Assembly (NCBI RefSeq): GCF_023100905.1
Contig: NZ_CP064686.1
Span: 248,001-312,000 of the forward strand
From: Bradyrhizobium sp. 4
GTDB lineage: Bacteria > Pseudomonadota > Alphaproteobacteria > Rhizobiales > Xanthobacteraceae
DNA: 64,000 nt
Direction of reading: 5' to 3'
Shown here: positions 53,306-62,615 of the stretch, one piece after another
Numbering within the stretch: the stretch's first letter is position 1
Layout of the letters: every line of letters begins with the position of its first letter
Notes under the pieces: generated by a model
Seen by the model: only the letters and a program-made list of their open reading frames with translations
Told to the model about the DNA's origin: nothing
Database searches by the model: none
Made by a program: the position numbers and the translations under genes

Positions 53306-55339
53306 ATGCCCGTCAAGTCGAAGCCGACCACATCGAAGCTGCTCACCTTGCGTTTTCGCGCAAAAATCATTCTCGGCTTCGTGGCGGTGCTCGCCATCCT
53401 CGCCGTCAGCATGGCTTTCGCGTATTTCGGGTTCGAGCGGATCCAGGCCGCCGTGGCCTCCTACCGCTCCAGCGTCGCCGAAGCGGACCTTGCGCGGACG
53501 GTCGATCGCGAGCTGATCGCCTACCAGGGGTTGGCGCGGGCCTACACGCTGACCGGCGCGGCGGATGATGAGACCGCCGCCAAAGCGGCCGAAGAGAATT
53601 TGAGGGCCGCGATCGCCAAGTCTGCGGCGGCCACCACGGGCGCCGCGCGCCGCGAGCAGGTCGGCAGGCTCGAGGCCGACTTCAAGAGCTTTACCAAGGT
53701 GTTCGGCGAGATCATCACGTTGACGCGCGAGAACGGCAAGATCGCGACGGATGAGCTCAACAGCGTCGGCAACAAGATCCGCTTCAAGTTCGACGATCTT
53801 GCCGATACCGCGGCATTGGCGGGCCTGAACTCGGTTCAGGGCACGGCCAAGGACATCACATCGCAATACCTTGCGGTTTCCACCTCGGTCAGCGCCTTCG
53901 TCGCCAAGCCGGAGCCGAAGACCGCCGACGGCGTGACCGCCCGCATCAAATTCCTGGAGACCTTGCTGGTCTCGATCTATGCCAACGACCAGAAGATCAC
54001 CGACCGCGTCACCGAGATCAGCAATCTCCTCAAGCAGTACCGCGCCTCCTTTTCGAAGCTGACCGAGAACGTGAAGGTCATCGTCAAGCTGAACGGCGAC
54101 ATGACCAAGACGGCCGCGTCCATTCTCAAGCTCTCGGGTGAGCTGCGGTCGGAGCTGACGGCGGATCAGCAGCGCATCGAGGTGAGCGCCAATGCCACCA
54201 TCAGCGAGACCGAGCGGACGATGCTGATGATGGCGCTGGGCGGCCTCGCCATTGGCGCCGCGTTGGCCTGGATGCTGGGCAATGGCATTTCGCGTCCGAT
54301 GATCGCGATGTGCAAGGCGATGCGCGAGCTTGCCGCGGGCAATTTCGACGTCGTGCTGCCGGGCCTGGGGCGCAAGGACGAGATCGGCGAGATGGCCGGC
54401 GCGGTCGAAGAATTCAAGGTGCAGGCCGTGGCCAAGGCCGAGCGCGACGCCGCCGCCAACGAGGCCCAGAACAAGGAAGCGAGCGCTGCTCGCCGTTCCG
54501 AGCTGATTCGTTTCGCCGACGATTTCGAGAGCGCGGTCGGCGCCATCGTCTCCAACGTCTCGGCTTCCGCCGTGCAGCTGGAATCGGCGGCCTCGACGCT
54601 GACCCGCACCGCCGAGACCACGCAGAGCCTGTCGAGCCAGGTCGCCGACGTCTCCGAGCAGGCCTCCAGCAACATGCAGTCGGTCGCGACCGCGACGGAA
54701 GAGCTCTCGGCTTCGGTCGAGGAGATCGGCCGCCAGGTCCGCGATTCCAGCCGCATTGCCGAAGCTGCCGTGGTGCAGGCCAAGGAGACCGATAACCGCA
54801 TCGGCAAGCTCTCGCATGCCGCCCAGCAGATCGGCGAAGTGGTCAAGCTCATCACGGCGATCGCCGAGCAGACCAATCTTCTGGCGCTCAACGCGACCAT
54901 CGAGGCGGCGCGCGCCGGTGAAGCCGGCCGCGGCTTTGCAGTGGTCGCCAGCGAAGTGAAGTCGCTCGCGAGCCAGACCGCGAAGGCCACCGACGAGATC
55001 TCCTCGCACATCACGGGCATGCAAGGCGCCACCGCCGAGTCGGTTGCGGCGATCAAGGAGATCGGCGCGACCATCGGCCAGATCTCGTCGATCTCGACGT
55101 CGATTGCGAGCGCAGTGGAGCAGCAAGGCGCAGCGACGCAGGAAATCGCGCGCAGCGTCCAGACCGTCGCGCAGGGCACTCAGACCGCCGCCACCGACAT
55201 CGGCCAGGTCAACCGCGGCGCCGCCGAAACCGGCTCGGCCTCGGAAGAGGTGCTGCACTCGGCCAAGACACTGTCGTCCGAAAGCACCCGCCTGCGTGCC
55301 GAGCTCGACCGCTTCATGGGCAATATTCGGGCGGCGTAG
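53306..55339 (+). CDS. Methyl-accepting chemotaxis protein, copy 2
   Basis: A chemoreceptor of 677 residues. ATG 53306 follows GGGGTGGGGA, as in its neighbour. The N-terminal LRFRAKIILGF is shared, but the periplasmic sensor (about 45-300) is clearly different. The HAMP and signalling parts (from about residue 330) are nearly the same in DNA as in copy 1, including the hairpin tip block around ALNATIEAARAGEAGRGF. No cheA or cheW genes are near. It is probably transcribed from its own promoter, given the shared upstream block. Confidence 0.95.
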   Translation: MPVKSKPTTSKLLTLRFRAKIILGFVAVLAILAVSMAFAYFGFERIQAAVASYRSSVAEADLARTVDRELIAYQGLARAYTLTGAADDETAAKAAEENLRAAIAKSAAATTGAARREQVGRLEADFKSFTKVFGEIITLTRENGKIATDELNSVGNKIRFKFDDLADTAALAGLNSVQGTAKDITSQYLAVSTSVSAFVAKPEPKTADGVTARIKFLETLLVSIYANDQKITDRVTEISNLLKQYRASFSKLTENVKVIVKLNGDMTKTAASILKLSGELRSELTADQQRIEVSANATISETERTMLMMALGGLAIGAALAWMLGNGISRPMIAMCKAMRELAAGNFDVVLPGLGRKDEIGEMAGAVEEFKVQAVAKAERDAAANEAQNKEASAARRSELIRFADDFESAVGAIVSNVSASAVQLESAASTLTRTAETTQSLSSQVADVSEQASSNMQSVATATEELSASVEEIGRQVRDSSRIAEAAVVQAKETDNRIGKLSHAAQQIGEVVKLITAIAEQTNLLALNATIEAARAGEAGRGFAVVASEVKSLASQTAKATDEISSHITGMQGATAESVAAIKEIGATIGQISSISTSIASAVEQQGAATQEIARSVQTVAQGTQTAATDIGQVNRGAAETGSASEEVLHSAKTLSSESTRLRAELDRFMGNIRAA

Positions 55340-55381
55340 GGGCATTCCCGCCAATGTCGTCCTGGCGACAGCCAGGACCCA
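54295..55381 (+). repeat. Direct repeat of chemoreceptor signalling domain, right unit
   Basis: Right copy of the 1.09-kb near-identical segment. It continues past the stop into repeat A3, so the copied tract includes non-coding DNA. Confidence 0.9.
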
Positions 55382-55487
55382 TTAGCCCAAGCAGCAGTTA
55401 TCGGGCGAACTGCTCACTCCGAGTCATCGCCAAATTGCTCCCTGGGGTAATAGGTCCTGGATCGGCGCTGCGCTTGTCCAGGACGAC
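55356..55487. repeat. Dispersed palindromic element, family A copy 3
   Basis: 132 bp with arms GTCGTCCTGGC... and ...GTCCAGGACGAC. Its complement contains ACCCCAGGGAGCAATTTGGCGATGA, closely matching ACCCCAGGGAGGAGTTTGGCGAAGA in copy 1. It is more diverged in the arms than copies 1 and 2. Confidence 0.8.
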
Positions 55488-55494
55488 GTGGCAC

Positions 55495-55833
55495 TCACTC
55501 CCTCCCGAATGCCCGCTTCAGCTCCACCTTTGCCCGCTCCAGCCGCGTGCGCTGCGTCTGCGGCAGCGTCTTGCCGGCGCGGTTGATGTAGAACGTCAGC
55601 ATCGACAGGGCCGAGCGGTAGGCGCCGGTCTTGCGGCGCGCGCTGTGCTCGGCCGAGCGCTTCAACGAGGTCGCGATCTTCTTCGCGCTGGTCAGCTTGA
55701 ACACGCCTTGTTTGAGGTCGAGCGCGTCGCTCTCCTTCGTCACGCGCTGCGACCAGCGCTTCGGTGCGGCGCGTTTGGTGCTCTTGCGCGCCGCTGTTTT
55801 GCGAGAATGTGTCGTCTTTCTGACATGAGCCAT
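55495..55833 (-). CDS. DUF3175 family protein
   Basis: A 112-residue basic protein matching DUF3175 in KRWSQRVTKESDALDLKQGV and RRKTGAYRSALSMLTFYINR AGK-type blocks. The first 28 residues are a Lys/Arg/Ala/Thr tail that might bind nucleic acid. Function is unknown for the family. It is convergent with the second chemoreceptor, with repeat A3 between. Confidence 0.88.
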   Translation of the reverse strand: MAHVRKTTHSRKTAARKSTKRAAPKRWSQRVTKESDALDLKQGVFKLTSAKKIATSLKRSAEHSARRKTGAYRSALSMLTFYINRAGKTLPQTQRTRLERAKVELKRAFGRE

Positions 55834-55963
55834 GCGTCAACTCCTTGCGGCTCCAGCGAAAACCAGCGGCGCGAACGGTCGTTCCACGGGGAACCTGCCC
55901 TCGCCACAGACGTTGTGGCAGGTGGCAGGCGGAATGCCGCACCCCCTTGATCGGATCGCCCCC

Positions 55964-55980
55964 GTTCACGCCATGTGAAC
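55964..55980 (+). promoter_or_regulatory. Palindrome upstream of the MFS-otsB genes
   Basis: GTTCAC GCCAT GTGAAC, 6-bp perfect arms with a 5-base spacer, 36 bp before the MFS start. Candidate operator only. Confidence 0.4.
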
Positions 55981-56015
55981 CGGGGCCATGTCCATTGGTC
56001 AGATGCAACAACGCG

Positions 56016-57503
56016 ATGGAATTGCAGCGAAGCCCAGCGCCGAACGATGGACCTGTGGTCTCCACGGCGGCCGCGGCTGATCGCATTATCGAAACCAGCA
56101 TTCCCGCACGACTTGACGCGCTGCCGTGGAGCGGCTTTCACACCCGCGTCGTGCTCGCGCTCGGCATCACCTGGATTCTGGATGGCCTCGAGGTGACGCT
56201 CGCCGGCGCGCTCTCCGGCGCGCTGAAGCAGAGTCCCACCCTGCATTTCTCCAATCTCGATCTCGGCGTTGCCAATTCCGCCTATCTCGCGGGTGCTGTG
56301 CTCGGCGCGCTCGGTTTTGGCTGGCTCACCGACCGCATCGGCCGCAAGAAGCTGTTCTTCATCACGCTCGCGCTCTATCTCTCGGCAACGGCCGCGACCG
56401 CTCTGTCATGGAATGTCGCGAGCTACGCGCTGTTTCGCTTCCTCACCGGTGCCGGCATCGGCGGCGAATACACCGCGATCAATTCCACCATCCAGGAACT
56501 GGTGCCGGCGCGCTATCGCGGCTGGACCGATCTCGTCATCAACGGCAGCTTCTGGATCGGTGCGGCCATGGGCGCTGTCGCGGCCATCGTGCTGCTCGAT
56601 CCCGCGGTGATCGGCCCCGATCTCGGCTGGCGCCTCGCTTATCTCATCGGCGCGGCCATCGGCCTCGTCGTGCTCTTGATGCGGATGTGGATTCCGGAGA
56701 GTCCGCGCTGGCTGATGATCCACGGCCGTCCCGACCAGGCCCACGCCATCGTCGACGTGATCGAGCGCTCGGTGCTCGGACACGACCAGGATACGAGCGA
56801 CGGGCGCTTCGCCAAGATCCGCCTGAAAATGCGGAGTCACACGCCGATCCGCGAGGTCGTGCACACGCTGTTCTCGGTCTACCGCCAGCGGGCGATGGTC
56901 GGCCTCGTGCTGATGATCGCGCAGGCTTTCTTCTACAACGCCATCTTCTTCACCTTTGCGCTGGTGTTGACAGATTTTTACGGCATCAGCGCCGATCATG
57001 TCGGCTGGTATCTGCTCCCCTTCGCCGCCGGCAATTTCCTCGGTCCGCTGCTGCTCGGTCGCCTGTTCGATACGCTCGGCCGCCGGACCATGATCATGTT
57101 CACCTATGGGACGTCTGGCCTGTTGCTCGCGCTGTCGGGTTATCTGTTCTCGATCGGCGCCTTGAGCGCGCAGGGGCAGACCATCGCCTGGATGGTGATC
57201 TTCTTCTTTGCCTCGCCCGCCGCGAGCGCCGCCTATCTCACCGTCAGCGAGACGTTTCCCTTGGAAGTCCGCGCGCTGGCGATCGCCGTATTCTATGCGG
57301 TCGGCACCGGCATCGGCGGCGTGATCGGCCCCGCGTTGTTCGGGGCGCTGATCGACACGGGATCACGCACGAGCGTGTTCGCAGGCTATTTGCTGGGGGC
57401 ATTCCTGATGATCGCAGCCGCGATCGTGGCGTGGCGCTATGCCGTCTCGGCGGAGCGCAAATCGCTCGAAGAAATCGCGCGGCCGCTGGCTTCCATGGAG
57501 TAG
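56016..57503 (+). CDS. MFS transporter (sugar/aromatic-acid porter type)
   Basis: A 495-residue transporter with twelve membrane segments, starting MELQRSPAPNDGPVV. The loop 2-3 motif reads GWLTDRIGRKKLF, its repeat reads GRLFDTLGRRTMI, and PESPRWLM follows helix 6, all typical of the sugar porter and related groups. The N-terminal TWILDGLEVTLAGAL recalls the aromatic-acid and sialic-acid transporters (a D near helix 1). Only 3 bp separate it from otsB, so it belongs to the same transcript. Substrate not established. Confidence 0.93.
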   Translation: MELQRSPAPNDGPVVSTAAAADRIIETSIPARLDALPWSGFHTRVVLALGITWILDGLEVTLAGALSGALKQSPTLHFSNLDLGVANSAYLAGAVLGALGFGWLTDRIGRKKLFFITLALYLSATAATALSWNVASYALFRFLTGAGIGGEYTAINSTIQELVPARYRGWTDLVINGSFWIGAAMGAVAAIVLLDPAVIGPDLGWRLAYLIGAAIGLVVLLMRMWIPESPRWLMIHGRPDQAHAIVDVIERSVLGHDQDTSDGRFAKIRLKMRSHTPIREVVHTLFSVYRQRAMVGLVLMIAQAFFYNAIFFTFALVLTDFYGISADHVGWYLLPFAAGNFLGPLLLGRLFDTLGRRTMIMFTYGTSGLLLALSGYLFSIGALSAQGQTIAWMVIFFFASPAASAAYLTVSETFPLEVRALAIAVFYAVGTGIGGVIGPALFGALIDTGSRTSVFAGYLLGAFLMIAAAIVAWRYAVSAERKSLEEIARPLASME

Positions 57504-57506
57504 ACT

Positions 57507-58328
57507 ATGAAATCGGAACTGGCTGAATTGGATCAAAAGCGCGCCATGGTCGACGATGAAGCGCCCGATGCGGTGCCGGTGCCTCACGCACTCGTACCGC
57601 ATCTCAATGAAACAGCGATCCTGCTCGACATCGACGGTACGCTGCTCGACCTGATGCCGACGCCGCGCGAGGTGTGGGTGCCGCCAGGCCTGTCGGAAAC
57701 ACTGAACCGGTTGACGGAGCGCACGTCGGGCGCGCTGGCGATGGTCAGCGGCCGTTCGCTCAACGACATCGACCTGATCTTCGCGCCCGATGTCTTTCGC
57801 GCCGTCGCCGGCCACGGCGCGGAAATGCGGCTTTCCATTGACAATGAAGCCGATGCCATCAGTGCGCCGCCGCTGGACAAGGAGTTGAAGCGGCGGCTCG
57901 CGGCGGTTGCCAAGCTCAGTCCCGGCATTCTGCTCGAAGACAAGGGCTATTCGCTGGCGCTGCATTACCGCCTTGCGCCGCATGCGGAGAAGGCGATCTA
58001 TGAATCCGTTTCGCTGATCCGCGCCGACCTGCCCAACGCGCCGATCGAGGTGCTGCCCGGCAAGTTCGTTTGCGAGATCAAGCATTCCGGTTTCACCAAG
58101 GCGACCGGCGTGCGCGAGTTGATGAAGCACGAGCCTTTCAAGGGGCGCCGTCCGATCTTCATCGGCGACGACGTCACCGACGAGACCGTGTTCGCGATCA
58201 TGCCCGACATGAACGGGCTCGCCTTCTCGGTCGGCCGCCGCGCCATGGGTGTCAACGGGCACTTCGACGCGCCGAACGACGTGCGCGCGTTCCTCGCGCG
58301 GCTGCTCGACGACTCAAGGTTGGAATAA
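57507..58328 (+). CDS. otsB: Trehalose-6-phosphate phosphatase
   Basis: A 273-residue HAD-superfamily phosphatase that releases trehalose from trehalose 6-phosphate. The nucleophile block is LLDIDGTLLDLMPTP (about 41-55), the second motif is MVSGRS, and the last acidic motif is FIGDDVTDETVF (about 217). The cap has GHGAEMR and the usual GFTKATGVRELM Lys motif. It starts 3 bp after the transporter stop and lies 238 bp before otsA. Confidence 0.95.
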   Translation: MKSELAELDQKRAMVDDEAPDAVPVPHALVPHLNETAILLDIDGTLLDLMPTPREVWVPPGLSETLNRLTERTSGALAMVSGRSLNDIDLIFAPDVFRAVAGHGAEMRLSIDNEADAISAPPLDKELKRRLAAVAKLSPGILLEDKGYSLALHYRLAPHAEKAIYESVSLIRADLPNAPIEVLPGKFVCEIKHSGFTKATGVRELMKHEPFKGRRPIFIGDDVTDETVFAIMPDMNGLAFSVGRRAMGVNGHFDAPNDVRAFLARLLDDSRLE

Positions 58329-58566
58329 GGCACGGACATCTCGGAGCCACATATCGCGCGCGTAACTCCCCAGCGCGTCGGCTTCATGCTGCGCCTGCCA
58401 CGGTTCCAAAGCCGACTTTGTGTAGCGAAATCGTCGGGTTGCCTTGAGGTAAACCGGTTCCAACGCGCGCGCCCGATTTTGGTTTCAATTGGTGCAAAGG
58501 ATGATCAGGAACCATATTGATGAACGGCAGTTAAATGGGGTGGAATGAAACAGGAGGGGACGACCT

Positions 58567-60030
58567 GTGAACTTAGTCGTCGTTTCGAATCGCGTCGCGC
58601 GCGGCAAGCCCAACGAGCCCATGACGGGCGGTCTCGCGGCGGCGTTATTGCCTGTCGTGGAACATTCGGGCGCGATCTGGGTGGGTTCCTCGGGCCGTGT
58701 GCGTGACGGTCATCAAAAGGAGCCGTTCGCCGAGATCGAAGCACTGGGTTCTGGCGCGATCGCGACGCTGGATCTGCCGGCGGCGCACTATGGCGGCTAT
58801 TACGAAGGCTTTGCCAATTCGGCGCTATGGCCGGCGCTGCACTCGCGCAGCGATCTGATCCGCGTCTCGCGTGACGACTATGTCAGCTATCGCGAGGTCA
58901 ACGCCTTCATGGCGCGCGCCTTGATGCGTTTCCGGAAAGCACAAACCGCGTTCTGGGTGCAGGATTACCATTTCCTCGCGCTCGGCGCGGAGCTGCGCGA
59001 CCTCGGTGTCGACGACCCGATCGGCTTCTTCCTCCATACGCCGTGGCCCGTCGCGGCGGTGATGCAAGGCGTACCCAATCATCGCGAGCTGATCACGGCG
59101 ATGTTGGCCTACGATCTGATCGGCTTCCAGACCCATGACGATTGCCAGAATTTTCTCGGCTATGTCGCGGGCGAACTCGGCCTCGCCGTCGAAGACGGCG
59201 TTGCGATCTCGCAGCATGGCCGAACGCGCTGCGAGGTCTTCCCGATCGGCATCGATGCCGAGAAGTTCGCGCAATACGCAGCGAAATCGGCGTCGCATCC
59301 GGATGTGTCGCGGCTGCGCCGCAGCCTCAACGGTGAGCGGCTCGCGATCGGCGTCGACCGGCTCGACTATTCCAAGGGCCTCGTCAACCGCATCAGCGCG
59401 TTCGATCGGCTCTGGACCGAACATCCGCAGTTTGCGCGCAGCATCTCGCTGCTGCAGATCGCAAATCCCTCGCGCGGGGCCATCGAAGCCTATGGCAATC
59501 TGCAGAACGAGGTCGCGCGGCTCGTGTCCGACGTCAACGGCCGCCACGGCGAGGCCGACTGGACACCGATCCGCTATCTCAACAAGGGCTTTAGCCAAGC
59601 CGTGCTCGCGGGTCTCTACCGCACCGCGCAGATCGGCGTGGTGACGCCGCTGCATGACGGCATGAACCTTGTCGCCAAGGAATACGTCGCCGCGCAAAAT
59701 CCCGCCGATCCCGGCGTGCTGGTGCTGTCGAAATTCGCCGGCGCGGCCAACGAACTCGACGCCGCCCTGCTGGTCAATCCGCACGACATCGACGGCATGG
59801 CGCGCGCGATCGCGGTCGCGGCCGCGATGCCGCTCACCGAGCGCAAGATGCGCTGGGATGCGATGATGAAGAAGCTGCGCGGCCACACCATCCAGCAATG
59901 GTCGGCGGATTTCGTCGCTGAGCTGGAGAAGTGCCGGACGGAGAAGGCTGCAGTAGCGCCGCTCGCAGCACAGCCGCCGCAAGCGCTGCGCTGGCTCAAG
60001 TCGGCGATATCAGGCGTGCGGTTGATCTAG
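58567..60030 (+). CDS. otsA: Trehalose-6-phosphate synthase
   Basis: A 487-residue GT20 glycosyltransferase that joins UDP-glucose and glucose 6-phosphate. GTG 58567 follows AGGAGGGG. The family blocks are VVVSNRVARG, GGLAAALLPV, WVQDYHFLALGAELR, FFLHTPWP and GVDRLDYSKGLVNR. With OtsB it makes trehalose, an osmotic and desiccation protectant in rhizobia. It has its own upstream gap of 238 bp, so a separate promoter is possible. Confidence 0.97.
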   Translation: MNLVVVSNRVARGKPNEPMTGGLAAALLPVVEHSGAIWVGSSGRVRDGHQKEPFAEIEALGSGAIATLDLPAAHYGGYYEGFANSALWPALHSRSDLIRVSRDDYVSYREVNAFMARALMRFRKAQTAFWVQDYHFLALGAELRDLGVDDPIGFFLHTPWPVAAVMQGVPNHRELITAMLAYDLIGFQTHDDCQNFLGYVAGELGLAVEDGVAISQHGRTRCEVFPIGIDAEKFAQYAAKSASHPDVSRLRRSLNGERLAIGVDRLDYSKGLVNRISAFDRLWTEHPQFARSISLLQIANPSRGAIEAYGNLQNEVARLVSDVNGRHGEADWTPIRYLNKGFSQAVLAGLYRTAQIGVVTPLHDGMNLVAKEYVAAQNPADPGVLVLSKFAGAANELDAALLVNPHDIDGMARAIAVAAAMPLTERKMRWDAMMKKLRGHTIQQWSADFVAELEKCRTEKAAVAPLAAQPPQALRWLKSAISGVRLI

Positions 60031-60033
60031 TCT

Positions 60034-60062
60034 CCTTCTCCCCGTTCCTTACGGGGGGAGGG
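60034..60062. terminator. Stem-loop between otsA and the small secreted gene
   Basis: CCTTCTCCCC and GGGGGGAGGG (with G-T pairs) around a 9-base loop, just after the otsA stop and before the convergent gene's end. Probably ends transcription both ways. Confidence 0.5.
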
Positions 60063-60082
60063 CAGGGCCGAAGACGAGAGCC

Positions 60083-60424
60083 TCAATAGCAATACGACAC
60101 GCCTTCCAGAATCGCGCACTGCCGCTTGTTCGGCGCGTTCGGATCGTCCAGCGGCACCATGCCCTTGCCCTGGCCGACGAACACGCCGGGCCCGACATGC
60201 ACCGAGCTCTTGTTGCCGATGATGACGCTTTGATGCGGCGTCGCGCTCGAGCGCGTGCCGTCCGGCCAGAGGATGGCATCGCCCGAAAGCATCCCGCGCC
60301 GTCCGTCGTCACAGCTGACATCGCCCCCTTGTCGGGTGCAGACCTGTGCGGCGGCCGGTCCGGAAAAGGCGGCGCCAACGGCCGAAACCAGGCTCAGCGC
60401 GGCGATGGTGTTGCGGATGGTCAT
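60083..60424 (-). CDS. Small exported hypothetical protein
   Basis: A 113-residue protein with a signal peptide ending AAAQ (about residue 27). The mature part has four cysteines (QVCTRQGGDVSCDDG near the N-terminus, QCAILEGVSYCY at the end), so two disulphides are likely. A Gly/Val-rich middle (SVIIGNKSSVHVGPGVFVGQG) suggests a beta-structure. No named domain recognised. Confidence 0.75.
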   Translation of the reverse strand: MTIRNTIAALSLVSAVGAAFSGPAAAQVCTRQGGDVSCDDGRRGMLSGDAILWPDGTRSSATPHQSVIIGNKSSVHVGPGVFVGQGKGMVPLDDPNAPNKRQCAILEGVSYCY

Positions 60425-60620
60425 GCTGCCCCCGGACGTGTTTGACGGTCTTGAGTGAATCGTCGCGCCAAACCCGCCGCCGGTTCAGCCCGCGGGCGGT
60501 TCCGAGCGGTGTGATGGCGCCTGATATTGTCTATTAAATACAACATCTTAGGGAAAAATCACCCGATTTCCCCGCCATCCCTTGCAAAATCATCGGCGCC
60601 CCTTCAAGAGAGTGCGCTCC

Positions 60621-60710
60621 GGAGAGATGGCCGAGTGGCTTAAGGCGCACGCTTGGAAAGCGTGTGTGCGGGAAACCGTACCGTGGGTTCGAATCCCACT
60701 CTCTCCGCCA
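60621..60710 (+). tRNA. tRNA-Ser (anticodon GGA)
   Basis: A 90-base tRNA including an encoded CCA. The acceptor stem GGAGAGA pairs with TCTCTCC, the anticodon loop is TTGGAAA, a long variable arm typical of class II tRNAs follows, and the T-loop is GGTTCGAATCC. Anticodon GGA reads UCC and UCU serine codons. It marks the insertion site of the element to its right. Confidence 0.97.
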
Positions 60711-60850
60711 TCAGCCCTACAATTTAGGCTGTGTTAAGGGGCTGCCGCCGCCGGCCCATGTCTTGGCCCTTGTCAAAACTAAATCGGCCCATTTACTTCG
60801 GTTGATGGCCGCCCGGTCCACGACCTATCGAATGGCGTAGGAGATACGCC

Positions 60851-62197
60851 ATGGCTGCAATCAATAAACTTAGTCCCACCGGCCTTCAGCGCGGGTACAT
60901 GGACCTCATCATCAAGGGTGAGAGAAAAGAAGTCATATTCGAGCCAGGCAAGCGATATGCGGACGGGGGCAACCTCTGGCTCCAGCTCAAGTCGAAAAAG
61001 AGCGGGTCCTGGCTTTTTCAATATAAGCGGCCGGGAGAGAAGTACGATCGGCAGATGGGCCTTGGAGCCTATCCGGCGGTATCGCTAGCGGAAGCTCGGA
61101 GAAGGGCCGCTGCGGCTCGCGCGCAATTGTCAGGCGGCAAAGACCCGATCGAGGCGAAGCGTCAATCGGCTAAGGCGATAGCTGTTGAAGAGCGCGCCGC
61201 AGAAATTGAAGCGTCCGCGACTGCGGCGAGAATTGTAACCTTCCGGCAAGCGGCCGCAGATTTCATCAAGCGAAAAGAAGCCGGATGGCGAAACGCCAAG
61301 CATGCCGACCAATGGGCAAATACGCTGGCGACTTATGCTTACCCGGTTATCGGCGGTCTGGCAGTGTCCGATATCGAGACCGCGCACGTCGTCAAAATCT
61401 TGGAACCCATCTGGACGAAAAAGCCTGAGACCGCTTCCAGGGTTCGGGGGCGCATCGAAAAGGTGCTCTCCGCCGCGCGAGTATTCGGCCATCGGAGCGG
61501 CGACAATCCGGCTGCTTGGAAAGGCCATCTGGAAGAAATTCTCGCCAAGCCGAGCAAAGTGCGCAGGCAGCGGCACCAGCCCTCCATGCCATATGGAGAA
61601 GCTCCAGCCTTCTTCGACACACTGGCTTCAAAGAAGGGCATCACCTTCCGAGCTTTGGAGGTGTTAATTTTGACGGCCGCTCGGACCAATGAGATCATTG
61701 GCATGTCCGATGCGGAACTCGACTTGGATAAAAAGCTTTGGACCATTCCCGGCGCGCGGATGAAGAATGGCCAAGATCATGAAGTACCGCTCTGTGACCG
61801 CGTTGTCGAAATATTGGCGGCTCTGCCGCGCGAAGGCGGCAACCCTTACCTATTCATCGGCCAGCAGTCGGGTCGGCATCTCTGCAATATGGCCATGCTG
61901 AAAGCCATGAAAGGTCTTGCGCCGTCCTATGTCCCGCATGGCTTCCGCTCGACCTTTAACGTTTGGGCAAGCGAAAAGACCGATGCTGATCCTTTCGTTA
62001 TCGAGGCCTCGCTCGCCCACACGATCCGCAATAAGAGCATGGCAGCTTATAAGCGCACGACGATGCTGGAGAAGCGTCGGAAGCTGATGGATCAATGGCA
62101 GGCATTTTTGTACCGAGATTATCATGGTAAAGAAAATTCCGGAGCTAGACGAGGAGGACGCGGCGCTCTTTTGTCAGATACTTGCGCTTTGGGATGA
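60851..62197 (+). CDS. P4-type tyrosine integrase
   Basis: A 448-residue tyrosine recombinase with an N-terminal DUF4102-like arm-binding domain (YADGGNLWLQLKSKKSGSW, LGAYPAVSLAEARRRA), a core-binding region and a catalytic domain. The catalytic residues are R278 (TAARTNEI), H363 and R366 (PHGFRSTF), H390 (SLAH) and Y400 (AYKRT). AGGAG lies 8 bp before the ATG. The last 25 residues (from about 424) look unlike the family and overlap the next gene by 74 bases. It starts 140 bp after the tRNA, as expected for tRNA-targeting integrases. Confidence 0.95.
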   Translation: MAAINKLSPTGLQRGYMDLIIKGERKEVIFEPGKRYADGGNLWLQLKSKKSGSWLFQYKRPGEKYDRQMGLGAYPAVSLAEARRRAAAARAQLSGGKDPIEAKRQSAKAIAVEERAAEIEASATAARIVTFRQAAADFIKRKEAGWRNAKHADQWANTLATYAYPVIGGLAVSDIETAHVVKILEPIWTKKPETASRVRGRIEKVLSAARVFGHRSGDNPAAWKGHLEEILAKPSKVRRQRHQPSMPYGEAPAFFDTLASKKGITFRALEVLILTAARTNEIIGMSDAELDLDKKLWTIPGARMKNGQDHEVPLCDRVVEILAALPREGGNPYLFIGQQSGRHLCNMAMLKAMKGLAPSYVPHGFRSTFNVWASEKTDADPFVIEASLAHTIRNKSMAAYKRTTMLEKRRKLMDQWQAFLYRDYHGKENSGARRGGRGALLSDTCALG

Positions 62198-62558
62198 GCT
62201 GACAGAAAAGGGACGCCGCGCGCTAAAACCAACGCTTAAGCTCCAGAAGGGCGTTCTCCCAACCGACAAGGGCCGCTCAGAAGACTCATACCACGTGGCT
62301 TGCCGGCGCGCGGCTCTAGCCGTCTTGAAGAAGAGGCGGATTTACCGCGATGACACGTCTGGCCAATCGAGGCCAAGCATTGGCGCCTTCACTGCCGGCG
62401 CCATCAACGAGGAAATCAACAAATCGGATCTACTCCGGCAGCGAGCTGCGAGCGATACCGAGGGCAAGGTTTACGATGCAATAGCGCGGCAAGTCATAAG
62501 CGATCCGGTCCGCCGATATCCGCCGGGCTTTTTTAAATCACCCGATTTAGATTGCTAA
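62124..62558 (+). CDS. Hypothetical element gene overlapping the integrase
   Basis: A 144-residue cytosolic protein, helical and charged, starting MVKKIPELDEEDAALFCQIL. It has no recognised domain. Its first 74 bases overlap the 3' end of the integrase gene in another frame, so translation may be coupled. Composition is normal for a protein and supports a real gene. It probably belongs to the element's integration or control functions. Confidence 0.65.
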   Translation: MVKKIPELDEEDAALFCQILALWDELTEKGRRALKPTLKLQKGVLPTDKGRSEDSYHVACRRAALAVLKKRRIYRDDTSGQSRPSIGAFTAGAINEEINKSDLLRQRAASDTEGKVYDAIARQVISDPVRRYPPGFFKSPDLDC

Positions 62559-62580
62559 GAAGTCACTGATCGATCTGCAA

Positions 62581-62612
62581 CGATGCTCCGCGATCAACAA
62601 TGCGGAGCATCG
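62581..62612 (+). promoter_or_regulatory. Perfect palindrome covering the AlpA ribosome site
   Basis: Arms CGATGCTCCGC and GCGGAGCATCG, 11 bp each, with a 10-base loop. The right arm contains the GGAG ribosome site (62604-62607), 8 bp before ATG 62616. It could be an operator or an RNA hairpin hiding the ribosome site. Confidence 0.65.
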
Positions 62613-62615
62613 ATC

